Assembly: GCF_002764115.1 (NCBI RefSeq)
Contig: NZ_CP017940.1
Location: 3,074,501 to 3,138,500, forward strand
Length of the DNA stretch: 64,000 nt
Direction: 5' to 3'
Source of the DNA: Phyllobacterium zundukense
Lineage (GTDB): Bacteria; Pseudomonadota; Alphaproteobacteria; Rhizobiales; Rhizobiaceae
Each line of letters opens with the position of its first letter. Position 1 is the stretch's first letter. Positions 43,433 to 50,986 of this stretch are shown here, in pieces. Under the pieces are notes generated by a model that was not told the DNA's origin, did not search any database, and worked only from the letters and a program-made list of their open reading frames with translations. Both the position numbers and the translations under genes were made by a program.

Positions 43433-44388
43433 CTGGGAATGCAAGCGATACAATTCTGTTGGCCGTTACGGGGTGGGATCCGGAGGTATGGCAGACTGAA
43501 TTTGCCAAGACGGCACCAAGCCGCAAGCTCGTGCTCAATGCCGATACGGACAAGGACAAGATTCGCTACGCCCTCGTATGGAAACAGCGTCAGGGATCGC
43601 TTGCCGGATTGCCCAATCTCGAAGTGATCTTCTCGCTCGGCGCCGGTGTGGATCACGTTTTTCACGACCAGCAAATACCCGATGTTCCGATCGTCCGTAT
43701 CGTTTCCCCGGACCTGACCATGCGCATGAGCGAATATGTGGTCTGGCAGGTGCTCGACCATCAACGGCTCGGCCTTCGCTACCGCCAGCAGCAGAGCCAG
43801 CGCGTCTGGCGCGAGGACCGCCGCCAGCCCGCGGCGCATGAGGTAACGGTTGGTATTCTCGGCCTCGGTGTTCTCGGGCGCGACGCGGCGCAGAAATTGC
43901 GCATGCTCGGCTTCAGGGTCAGCGGCTGGAGCCGCCGCCTGCAGACCATAGAGGGTGTCACCACGCATTTTGGCAAGGACGGCCTGAGGGATTTCCTCAA
44001 GGAGGTCGATATTGTCGTCTGCCTATTACCACTGACGCCGGAAACCAAGGGTATCCTGTCGATGACCATGTTTGCGCAGATGAAGCCGCACGGTCCGCTC
44101 GGCGCTCCGACCTTGATCAATGCCGGTCGTGGCGGATTGCAGAACGAAGCCGACATTCTGGCGGCGCTCGACCGCGGCATGCTGTCGGCAGTGACGCTCG
44201 ACGTGTTCAACAAGGAACCCCTGCCGAAGGACAGCCCGCTCTGGACCCACCCGCAGGTCATGATCACGCCGCATGCGGCCGCGAGCTCCAGCCCCCAGGC
44301 ACTTGTTCCGGAAATCGTCGCGCAGATCGAATCCTATGAGCGCGGTGAGCCGTTGAAAAATATCGTCGACAGGGCGGCGCAGTATTAG
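43429..44388 (+). CDS. ghrA: Glyoxylate/hydroxypyruvate reductase A
   Basis: A 319-residue D-2-hydroxyacid dehydrogenase of the GhrA group. The cofactor motif GILGLGVLGRDAA (about residue 143) is followed by PLTPETKGIL, INAGRGG (Arg of the active site) and the C-terminal HPQVMITPHAAASS with the catalytic His. It reduces glyoxylate or hydroxypyruvate with NADPH. Its start overlaps yejF by four bases, so it is translated from the yej transcript; the reason for the pairing is not known. Confidence 0.92.
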   Translation: MTGNASDTILLAVTGWDPEVWQTEFAKTAPSRKLVLNADTDKDKIRYALVWKQRQGSLAGLPNLEVIFSLGAGVDHVFHDQQIPDVPIVRIVSPDLTMRMSEYVVWQVLDHQRLGLRYRQQQSQRVWREDRRQPAAHEVTVGILGLGVLGRDAAQKLRMLGFRVSGWSRRLQTIEGVTTHFGKDGLRDFLKEVDIVVCLLPLTPETKGILSMTMFAQMKPHGPLGAPTLINAGRGGLQNEADILAALDRGMLSAVTLDVFNKEPLPKDSPLWTHPQVMITPHAAASSSPQALVPEIVAQIESYERGEPLKNIVDRAAQY

Positions 44389-44440
44389 CAAAATTTGCCT
44401 TTGCCGCACCCAACGCTTCGACTATGGTGCGGCCGTTAAG

Positions 44441-44600
44441 TGTTCTCAGGGCGGGGTGCAATTCCCCACCGGCGGTGATCACTGGGTGCCCTCAAGGTGT
44501 CAGGTGCGAGCCCGCGAGCGCTTTCCGGCACTCCGGAGAGGTCAGCAGATTTCGGTGCAATTCCGAAGCCGACGGTATAGTCCGGATGAAAGAGAACAAC
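44441..44600 (+). promoter_or_regulatory. FMN riboswitch (RFN element)
   Basis: The conserved RFN blocks are present in order: TTCTCAGGGCGGGGTGCAAT, TCCCCACCGGCGGTGAT, AGCCCGCGAGCG, GGTCAGCAGATTTCGGTGCA, TTCCGAAGCCGACGGTATAG and a closing TCCGGATGAAAGAGAA. The first and last blocks pair as helix P1 (TTCTC/GAGAA). It lies in the 292-base leader of ribH and should shut off expression when FMN is plentiful. Confidence 0.96.
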
Positions 44601-44611
44601 TGAAAGGCCGG

Positions 44612-44634
44612 ACCGCCGAAAGGCGGTATTTTGC
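44612..44634 (+). terminator. Short expression-platform hairpin after the FMN riboswitch
   Basis: ACCGCC, GAAA tetraloop, GGCGGT, then ATTTTG: a stable hairpin 12 bases after the riboswitch and before the ribH ribosome site. The T run is short, so premature termination is possible but not certain. Confidence 0.5.
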
Positions 44635-44680
44635 TGTCTTTGGTTGTGCCCTGATTCACGTCAACTCGAAGGAGAAAGAC

Positions 44681-45181
44681 ATGGATCAGTTCCAGAATAA
44701 CAATACCCCATATAGTTCATCACCAGCACCGCGCATCGCTTTCATCCAAGCGCGATGGCATGCGGATATCGTCGATCAATGCCGCATCGGCTTCGAAGGC
44801 GAGCTGCAGCGCCAGGGTGTCAAACCCGAGCGGTTCGACGTTTATGACGCACCGGGTTCGTTCGATATCCCGCTTCTTGCCAAGAAGCTGGCACAGACCG
44901 GGCGTTACGATGCGATCGTCGCTGCCGGCCTTGTTGTCGATGGCGGCATCTACCGGCACGATTTCGTTGCCGGAACCGTGGTCAATGCACTTCTCACGGC
45001 ACAGATGGAAACCGGCGTTCCCATGTTATCGGCCGTGCTGACGCCGCACCACTTTCAGGAACATGCACAACATATCGACTTCTTCACCCGGCATTTCCTG
45101 ACCAAGGGCCAGGAAGCTGCCCGCGCCTGCCTGCAGATCATCAAGACCTTAAGGCAAGTGGCGGAACTGACGGCTGCCTGA
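44681..45181 (+). CDS. ribH: 6,7-dimethyl-8-ribityllumazine synthase, type II (RibH2)
   Basis: A 166-residue lumazine synthase. The start is RIAFIQARWHADIVDQ, with Trp in the substrate-binding position as in the type II enzymes of Brucella and Mesorhizobium, then APGSFDIPLLAKKL and GLVVDGGIYRHDFVA (His of the active site). Type II enzymes form decamers rather than icosahedra. The ATG at 44681 follows AAGGAGAAAGAC. An FMN riboswitch lies in the leader, which matches the known riboswitch control of this paralogue in Rhizobiales. Confidence 0.94.
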   Translation: MDQFQNNNTPYSSSPAPRIAFIQARWHADIVDQCRIGFEGELQRQGVKPERFDVYDAPGSFDIPLLAKKLAQTGRYDAIVAAGLVVDGGIYRHDFVAGTVVNALLTAQMETGVPMLSAVLTPHHFQEHAQHIDFFTRHFLTKGQEAARACLQIIKTLRQVAELTAA

Positions 45182-45191
45182 TGCAGTGCTG

Positions 45192-45211
45192 CCCGCTGCG
45201 CAAGCGGCGGG
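45192..45211 (+). terminator. Stem-loop after ribH with GNRA loop
   Basis: CCCGCTGC, loop GCAA, GCGGCGGG (one G-T pair), 11 bases after the ribH stop and close to the end of the convergent NlpC gene. There is no T run, so it may stabilise the ends of both transcripts rather than terminate. Confidence 0.45.
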
Positions 45212-45220
45212 CACTTCACC

Positions 45221-46093
45221 CTACAATCGCCGCACCGCAGTCGGTTTGCCATAGAGATAGGCGATACGCTCGATGGCATCGCGCAGCGGCTCGAGGGTGA
45301 CGCTCATCGCATGGCCGCTGGCATGCAGCAGCATTGAATGGCTTGCCATCATTGCGACATGGCCTTTCCAGAAGACGAGGTCACCGCGCTGCAGATTGTG
45401 ATAGTCCTTGTCCGGCTCGATGAGATCGCCAATGGAAGCCGCCTGCATGTCGGTGTCGCGCAATACCGGCAGTCCGGTCATCAGCAAAGAAAGTTGCACG
45501 AGGCCCGAGCAATCGATACCAAACCCCGAAACGCCACCCCAGAGGTAGGGTGTATGCATCAGCGTTTCGGCGACGGCGACATGGTCGTCCGTGACCTCGT
45601 CGATCGGAACCAGATGCTTGGCAATGACCGCCTCGCCGCTCGGCAACATGCCGTAGAGCGTCCCGCGCCGTTCCTCACCGCCCTCGATGGTCACCAGTGA
45701 ACCTATCGATAGCGCCTTCGTCCGCGGAAACTTCAGATCCGAACCCGGATAGACGAATGTCCGCGGAGCGATGACCACATGCGTCGGTTCATTCGCCCGG
45801 CGGTCGAGTGTGGTATCCACGACATAACCGACATAGCCGTCACGCTCGTTCTGAACCCAGCACCAGCCATTGTCGTCCTCGAAGACGAGGACATCGTCGC
45901 CGTAAAGAAACTGCGTGGTAATAGCGGCATCGCCGCGCGGTTCGGAGCGGACATCGACCACAGGATCGGCGATACGCATCGGCTTGCCGGCGGCGAAGCG
46001 CTCTGCCTCAACCGTACCGCGCAGATTTTCGTCCGCAAGGTCCGGCCGGAACGCGTTCAACCGTTTGTCCAATGTCGGGTTTTCAGCTTTCAA
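45221..46093 (-). CDS. NlpC/P60 cell-wall peptidase with SH3-like domains
   Basis: A 290-residue C40-family peptidase. Two SH3-like parts (about residues 42-165) precede the catalytic domain with Cys195 in GIDCSGLVQ and His245 in FWKGHVAMM, followed by His257 as the likely third residue. Such enzymes cut gamma-D-Glu-diaminopimelate bonds in peptidoglycan peptides. No signal peptide is seen, so it may act on recycled muropeptides or be exported otherwise. Its ATG overlaps the stop of the MarR-like gene by four bases. Confidence 0.9.
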   Translation of the reverse strand: MKAENPTLDKRLNAFRPDLADENLRGTVEAERFAAGKPMRIADPVVDVRSEPRGDAAITTQFLYGDDVLVFEDDNGWCWVQNERDGYVGYVVDTTLDRRANEPTHVVIAPRTFVYPGSDLKFPRTKALSIGSLVTIEGGEERRGTLYGMLPSGEAVIAKHLVPIDEVTDDHVAVAETLMHTPYLWGGVSGFGIDCSGLVQLSLLMTGLPVLRDTDMQAASIGDLIEPDKDYHNLQRGDLVFWKGHVAMMASHSMLLHASGHAMSVTLEPLRDAIERIAYLYGKPTAVRRL

Positions 46094-46449
46094 AGCGGTA
46101 ATCCTCTTGCTTTGGCGATGACAAGATCGCCGAGCCTTTCAACATAGAGCGCACCCTTTACCGTTCTCTTGACGAGAACATTGCGCTTGTCCTTTTCGTC
46201 GCGGTGGCGATCGACCAGCCCATAGCCGCCCATTGTGTCAAGAGCACGGGTGATGACCGGTTTTGTCACTTCGAGCTTTGCAGCCATGCCGCGTATCGTA
46301 TGCGGCGGCGGCTCAAGATAGACGGTCAGGAGCACAGCCAGCTGGCGCATGGTGAGATCATGGGCGTCATCGCGCACTTCCGAAAGCGCAACTTCCTTCC
46401 ACAATGTCAGCGCCTGGATCGGCTTCAACTCGATATTCATGAACGGCAT
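46090..46449 (-). CDS. MarR-like winged-helix DNA-binding protein
   Basis: A 119-residue protein with the MarR pattern: DLTMRQLAVLLTVYLEPPP, MAAKLEVTKPVITRALDTM (recognition helix), then a wing with DRHRDEKDKRNVLV. It is shorter than most MarR proteins, missing part of the dimerisation helices at the C-terminus. An internal ATG at 46440 is an alternative start. It overlaps the NlpC/P60 gene by four bases, which suggests that it regulates, or is read together with, that peptidase. Confidence 0.82.
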   Translation of the reverse strand: MPFMNIELKPIQALTLWKEVALSEVRDDAHDLTMRQLAVLLTVYLEPPPHTIRGMAAKLEVTKPVITRALDTMGGYGLVDRHRDEKDKRNVLVKRTVKGALYVERLGDLVIAKARGLPL

Positions 46450-46506
46450 CCGAGATCATTTCGGTTCCGTTCCATTTTAGACCTGAGCGCGAAAGGTGCA
46501 AGCAGC

Positions 46507-47877
46507 TCATTTGGCCGGATAGCGCTCTTTCAAAAGATGGTAAAGCACACGGATAGCCTGAGCTTCGCCGCCAATGGGTGCATGCGGCTTCTCGACAGGA
46601 TTCCAGCCGAAAATATCGAAATGCGCCCAAATGTTCGCCTTGCCGACAAAACGCTGCAGGAACAGAGCCGCCGTGATCGAACCGGCAAAGCCGTCACTCG
46701 TCACATTGTTCATGTCGGCGACGCGCGAAGAAAGCTTCGCATCGTAGGGCTGCCACAGCGGCATGCGCCAGAGCGGATCGGCAACCGCGTCGGCAGCCCT
46801 GGCAATGTCAGAAGCGAAGGCGTCATCATTGGAATAGAAGGGCGGCAGGTCCGGACCGAGTGCCACGCGTGCTGCACCCGTCAGCGTTGCCATGTCGATG
46901 AGGATTTCCGGTTCCTCGTCATCGGCCAGCGACAACGCGTCGGCCAGTACGAGGCGCCCTTCCGCATCGGTATTACCGATCTCGACCGTCAGGCCCTTGC
47001 GGCTGGTCAGCACATCGCTCGGCCGGAAGGCATTGGCAGAAATCGAGTTTTCGACGGCGGGGATCAAAACGCGCAACCGCACCGGCAGCTTTGCATCCAT
47101 TATGATGCTCGCCAGCGCCAGAACATTGGCGGCACCGCCCATATCCTTCTTCATCAGCAACATGCTGCTCGATGGCTTGATGTCGAGACCGCCGGTGTCA
47201 AAGCACACGCCCTTGCCGACCAGCGTGACCTTCGGCGCATCCTTCCTGCCCCATTCGAGATCGATCAGCCGCGGCTCTTCGCTCCCTGCCCGGCCGACGG
47301 CATGGATCATCGGGAAGTTCTTCTTCAACAACTCATCGCCCTTGATAACGCTGACCGAAGCCTTGTACTCGCCGGCCACATCACGCACCGCAGCTTCCAG
47401 CGCTTCAGGCCCCATATCATTGGTCGGCGTGTTGATGAGGTCGCGTGCCAAAGTGACGGCCTTCGCAAGGCGTTTCACATCGGCCTTGTCCGCGCCGTCG
47501 GGCAGCGTCAGCGTGACGTCAACATCGTCCTTTTTCGCATAACGGGCGAACTTGTAACCACCGAGAAGAAAAGCCAGCGCTGCAAGGTCAGGCTCATCGA
47601 CGGGGCTTGCCAGGTGCCAGGAACCCTTTGGCAGGCCGGTCGCCAGTTTTCCGGCGGCAAGTCTGGAATCGTCCTTTCCGATGCCAAGCAGGGCGCCGGA
47701 AATTTCACCCTTTTCACCGGGGATGATCAATACCCGCCCCGGCTGTCCATCGAAGCCATTGGCGTTGGCCCAGGCGAGCGCTCCACCGTCCAGTCCAGCA
47801 CTATCCAGGCCGCCCTGTTGTACAAACCACACCGGCTTGCTGTTCGCGGTTTTTTTCCTGGTGATTTCAGCAGGCAT
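46507..47877 (-). CDS. Leucyl aminopeptidase family (M17) metallopeptidase
   Basis: A 456-residue M17 peptidase. The C-terminal catalytic part has LVGKGVCFDTGGLDIK (metal and catalytic Lys), MKKDMGGAANVLA, and the M17 hallmark NTDAEGRLVLADAL; the N-terminal half is the more variable macro-like domain. Two-metal cytosolic hexamers of this family remove N-terminal residues from short peptides. It is shorter than PepA (about 500) and resembles the PepB-like branch common in rhizobia. A MarR-like/NlpC pair lies downstream on the same strand after 57 bases. Confidence 0.92.
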   Translation of the reverse strand: MPAEITRKKTANSKPVWFVQQGGLDSAGLDGGALAWANANGFDGQPGRVLIIPGEKGEISGALLGIGKDDSRLAAGKLATGLPKGSWHLASPVDEPDLAALAFLLGGYKFARYAKKDDVDVTLTLPDGADKADVKRLAKAVTLARDLINTPTNDMGPEALEAAVRDVAGEYKASVSVIKGDELLKKNFPMIHAVGRAGSEEPRLIDLEWGRKDAPKVTLVGKGVCFDTGGLDIKPSSSMLLMKKDMGGAANVLALASIIMDAKLPVRLRVLIPAVENSISANAFRPSDVLTSRKGLTVEIGNTDAEGRLVLADALSLADDEEPEILIDMATLTGAARVALGPDLPPFYSNDDAFASDIARAADAVADPLWRMPLWQPYDAKLSSRVADMNNVTSDGFAGSITAALFLQRFVGKANIWAHFDIFGWNPVEKPHAPIGGEAQAIRVLYHLLKERYPAK

Positions 47878-47920
47878 GGCATTTCTCCTCGATCAATCTG
47901 CGCATCCCACGGGGACGTCA

Positions 47921-47942
47921 TTAACGGTCCGTTAGGGTTAAC
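47921..47942. promoter_or_regulatory. TTAAC-rich box upstream of tadD
   Basis: TTAACGGTCCGTTAGG (47921-47936), then GTTAAC to 47942. TTAA-N7-TTAG is one base from the CtrA half-site pair TTAA-N7-TTAA, and AACGGTCCGTT (47923-47933) is an inverted repeat. It lies 67 bases before tadD. Pilus genes are CtrA targets in Caulobacter; here this is inference. Confidence 0.35.
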
Positions 47943-48008
47943 AGAATATTTCTAATCCATGGGAATGGGTTAATGCACAGATGATTTGTGCTGTGGATGG
48001 GGCAAATT

Positions 48009-48839
48009 ATGACAAGCGCAGGCATTATTCAACGTAATCGCCGCTTCATTTTTTCCGTCGCTATCGTCGCGGTAGCAGCGGGCATGACTGGTTGTGCCAC
48101 AACGGACAAGACCACTACCGGGTCGATCGCACCTGCAAGCGCCGCCGCCGCCGTTCCCACCGGTAATTTTGACCAGATGAACGAGCAGCAGTTGATGCAG
48201 GCTTCGACCAGTCTTGGTGCCCGCTATCAGGCCAATCCGAAAGATAAGACGGCGGCGGTGAATTTTGCCACGGTGCTGCGCATGACCGGCCGCAGCGACC
48301 AGGCGCTTGCCGTGATGCGCAGCCTTGCCATTGCATATCCAAAAGATCGCGAGGTTCTTGCAGCCTATGGTAAGGCGCTCGCCAGCAGCGGTGAATTCGA
48401 AGCCGCGCTCGATGCGTTGCAGCGCGCCCAGACGCCGGAATATCCCGACTGGAAACTGCTTTCAGCCCAGGGCGCCATTCTCGATCAATTGGGGAAGACC
48501 GGTGAAGCCCGCGACCTTTACCGCCAGGCACTGCAGATCAATCCCAGCGAGGCCTCGATCCTTTCCAATATGGGTATGTCCTACGTGCTTTCGGGTGAGC
48601 TGAGCACGGCGGAAAGCTATATGCGCAAAGCTGTCAGCGCATCGGGTTCCGATAGCCGCGTCCGGCAAAATCTCGCGCTGGTTGTGGGCCTGCAGGGCCG
48701 GTTTGACGAGGCCGAGACGATCGCAAAGCAGGAACTCTCGCCGCAGCAGGCGCAGGCCAATATCAAGTATCTGCGGTCGATGCTATCGCAGCAGAATTCG
48801 TGGAGCATGCTCAAGGACAAGAACAAGCCGAAGAGCTGA
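48009..48839 (+). CDS. tadD: Tetratricopeptide lipoprotein TadD
   Basis: A 276-residue lipoprotein with lipobox MTGC (Cys28) after a hydrophobic signal, then several TPR repeats from about residue 80 to 250 (for example QALAVMRSLAIAYPKD, EARDLYRQALQINPSE, AESYMRKAVSASG). TadD acts as a pilotin for secretin assembly in Tad pilus systems. It is on the plus strand, convergent with tadC, and ends before a shared terminator. I start at the ATG at 48009; a GTG seven codons earlier is possible. Confidence 0.88.
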   Translation: MTSAGIIQRNRRFIFSVAIVAVAAGMTGCATTDKTTTGSIAPASAAAAVPTGNFDQMNEQQLMQASTSLGARYQANPKDKTAAVNFATVLRMTGRSDQALAVMRSLAIAYPKDREVLAAYGKALASSGEFEAALDALQRAQTPEYPDWKLLSAQGAILDQLGKTGEARDLYRQALQINPSEASILSNMGMSYVLSGELSTAESYMRKAVSASGSDSRVRQNLALVVGLQGRFDEAETIAKQELSPQQAQANIKYLRSMLSQQNSWSMLKDKNKPKS

Positions 48840-48857
48840 TCTCCATTCCAGAACATC

Positions 48858-48889
48858 AAAAAAGCCGCTCCATTTCGAGCGGCTTTTTT
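48858..48889. terminator. Bidirectional terminator between tadD and tadC
   Basis: AAAAAGCCGCTC, loop CATTTC, GAGCGGCTTTTTT. A on one side and T on the other let it serve both the plus-strand tadD and the minus-strand tadC transcripts. Confidence 0.88.
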
Positions 48890-48904
48890 AATGAGCAAGT
48901 CATA

Positions 48905-49930
48905 TCATTTGGGCGACGCCGGGCCGAATATACCGCCCTGTGCGGATATCTGAATGAAGGCGGGGCCAAGAATGACGGCGAAGAGCACCGGCAGCAGGAA
49001 GACGATCATCGGCACAGTCAGTTTAGGCGGCAATGCAGCCGCCTTCTTCTCGGCAGCCATCAAGCGCGCCTCGCGGCTTTCATCGGAAAGGACACGCAAA
49101 GCACTTCCAATTGACGTTCCGTAGCGTTCGGACTGAACGAGGGCCTGCACCACCGATTTGACCGTGTCGAGCCCGGTGCGGATCGCAAGATTGTCATAGG
49201 CCTGACGCCGCTCGGGCAAAAATGAAAGCTCGGCATTGGTCAGCACGAGTTCTTCGGCAAGCTCGGCGGACTGAACGCCGATTTCCTCAGAAACCTTCTT
49301 GAAAGCTGCCTCGATAGACATGCCCGATTCAACGCAGATCAGCATCAGGTCCAGCGCGTCGGGCCAAGCCATCTGGATTGATTGCTGACGTTTGCTACCG
49401 GCATTGCGCACATAGAGATTTGGCAGATAAAAGCCGACATAGGCGCCGGCGAAACAGGCAGCCATCCGGATCATCGTCGACTTGTCAGCCAGGCCACCCA
49501 TGCCGAAAATCCAGAAGGCAGCCAGGCCGAGCGTCACGAATGGCAGCCCGAAACGTGCCGCCAGGAAGATGTTGAGGGCATTCTGTCCGCGAAAGCCGGC
49601 CGTGCGCAGGGAGGAAACCGTCTTCTCGTCGGCAAGTGCCCGTTGAAGATCCAGCCTCTCGACGAACTGCCGGACGCCTTGCCGTTCCATTATGCGCAAG
49701 GAATTACCGGAATTCTTGCGGCGACCTTCGCTCTCGGTCGCCATGCGCGCCCGTTCACGCGAGCGGATTTGGTCCCGCTCCAGCGCAACCGACTTCATCC
49801 GCGATTTCAAACCCGAGCCTGAAAGCATCGGCATGAGAAAAGTCACGAGTGTCGCAAAAATGGAGATCCCGACAAGGACCGCAAAGATGAAGGCCGGGTC
49901 GTGCATGGCTTTGGCAATGGTGGTAATCAT
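48905..49930 (-). CDS. tadC: Tad pilus inner-membrane platform protein TadC
   Basis: A 341-residue T2SSF-type protein with an N-terminal membrane segment (about residues 12-33), a basic cytosolic stretch, further membrane segments near 130-165 and 305-330, and the core DALDLMLICVESGMSIEAAF between them. With TadB it forms the membrane platform that moves Flp pilin. Last gene of the minus-strand tad operon, 15 bases after tadB. Confidence 0.92.
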   Translation of the reverse strand: MITTIAKAMHDPAFIFAVLVGISIFATLVTFLMPMLSGSGLKSRMKSVALERDQIRSRERARMATESEGRRKNSGNSLRIMERQGVRQFVERLDLQRALADEKTVSSLRTAGFRGQNALNIFLAARFGLPFVTLGLAAFWIFGMGGLADKSTMIRMAACFAGAYVGFYLPNLYVRNAGSKRQQSIQMAWPDALDLMLICVESGMSIEAAFKKVSEEIGVQSAELAEELVLTNAELSFLPERRQAYDNLAIRTGLDTVKSVVQALVQSERYGTSIGSALRVLSDESREARLMAAEKKAAALPPKLTVPMIVFLLPVLFAVILGPAFIQISAQGGIFGPASPK

Positions 49931-49945
49931 CCGAAGTCTTTCCGA

Positions 49946-50959
49946 TCAGAACTTGAAGTTGATCATCTTCTTCATGACCATGATGCCAATCGACATCCAT
50001 GTGGCGGCACAACCGAGGATGACGTGACCCGTGTCGGTCTGGAAAAGGATCATGATGTATTTAGGGCTGGTCAAATAGACCAGTGTTGCAACGATGAACG
50101 GCAGCGCACCAATGATATAGGCCGAAGCCTTGGCTTCCATCGATAGCGCCTGGACCTTGGCTTCCATCTTTTTTCTGTCGCGCAGGACACGAGAAAGATT
50201 GCCGAGTGCTTCGGAAAGGTTACCACCCGCCTGTGACTGGATCTGGATAACAATGCCGAAAAAGCTGGCTTCGGGGCACGGCATATATTCGGACATGCGC
50301 ATCGCCGATTCAGGAATGCTCACGCCAACCTGCTGAGCATCTACCGAACGGCGAAATTCGCCGCGTACCGGTTCCTGCGATTCTTGCGCAATAAGCCGAA
50401 TTCCATCATTGAGCGGCAGGCCGGATCGAATGGCACGCACAATCACATCGATGGCGTTGGGAAACTCCCTGAGGAAAGCCTTGATGCGACGACCCCGCCG
50501 AAAATAGACGAACCAGCGGGGCAGACCGAAAGCACCTACCAGAAACAATCCCGGCGCGAGATAGAGCGGCGAGCCAAGAACGACACCCAATACGGCGACG
50601 ATGATGCCCGTAATGACGGAATAGAGATAGAACCGGTGCACCGGCACCTTCATCCCGGCTTGCTGGATCAGCATCTTAAGCGGCGGCGACTTGATATTCT
50701 TGTCACGCAGCTTTTGGCGTACTTCGATGTCCTTCAACGTATCCTGAACGGATTTGCGGCGTTTGACAGCTTCGGCCTGGCGGTCCCGAACCGCAAACTT
50801 GCCGAGGCTGTCCGTTGCGGCCAGCTTGACAGATTTTAGGCGATCGTCCGTCTTCTTCTGACGGGCCATCGATTCAAAGAAGAAGACGTAGGCCAGGCCC
50901 GCGAACGCCAGCGCGATGAGGCCGACAAAGGCGAGTTGCGCCAGATCAAGCCCGAACAT
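49946..50959 (-). CDS. tadB: Tad pilus inner-membrane platform protein TadB
   Basis: A 337-residue T2SSF-type protein: membrane segment about residues 8-30, a basic region, two segments near 110-145, the core LPLNDGIRLIAQESQEPVRG and LSEALGNLSRVLRDRKKMEA, and C-terminal segments. It partners TadC and contacts the ATPase CpaF. Spacing to cpaF is 27 bases. Confidence 0.92.
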   Translation of the reverse strand: MFGLDLAQLAFVGLIALAFAGLAYVFFFESMARQKKTDDRLKSVKLAATDSLGKFAVRDRQAEAVKRRKSVQDTLKDIEVRQKLRDKNIKSPPLKMLIQQAGMKVPVHRFYLYSVITGIIVAVLGVVLGSPLYLAPGLFLVGAFGLPRWFVYFRRGRRIKAFLREFPNAIDVIVRAIRSGLPLNDGIRLIAQESQEPVRGEFRRSVDAQQVGVSIPESAMRMSEYMPCPEASFFGIVIQIQSQAGGNLSEALGNLSRVLRDRKKMEAKVQALSMEAKASAYIIGALPFIVATLVYLTSPKYIMILFQTDTGHVILGCAATWMSIGIMVMKKMINFKF

Positions 50960-50986
50960 TTCTTGCTTCCCCCAGCGCCGCCATGG

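Noticed and set aside
46204..47955. 583-codon open frame opposite the M17 aminopeptidase
   Set aside because: Antisense to a clear enzyme gene and MarR-like gene; composition (rich in Arg, Gln, His) is that of a shadow frame.
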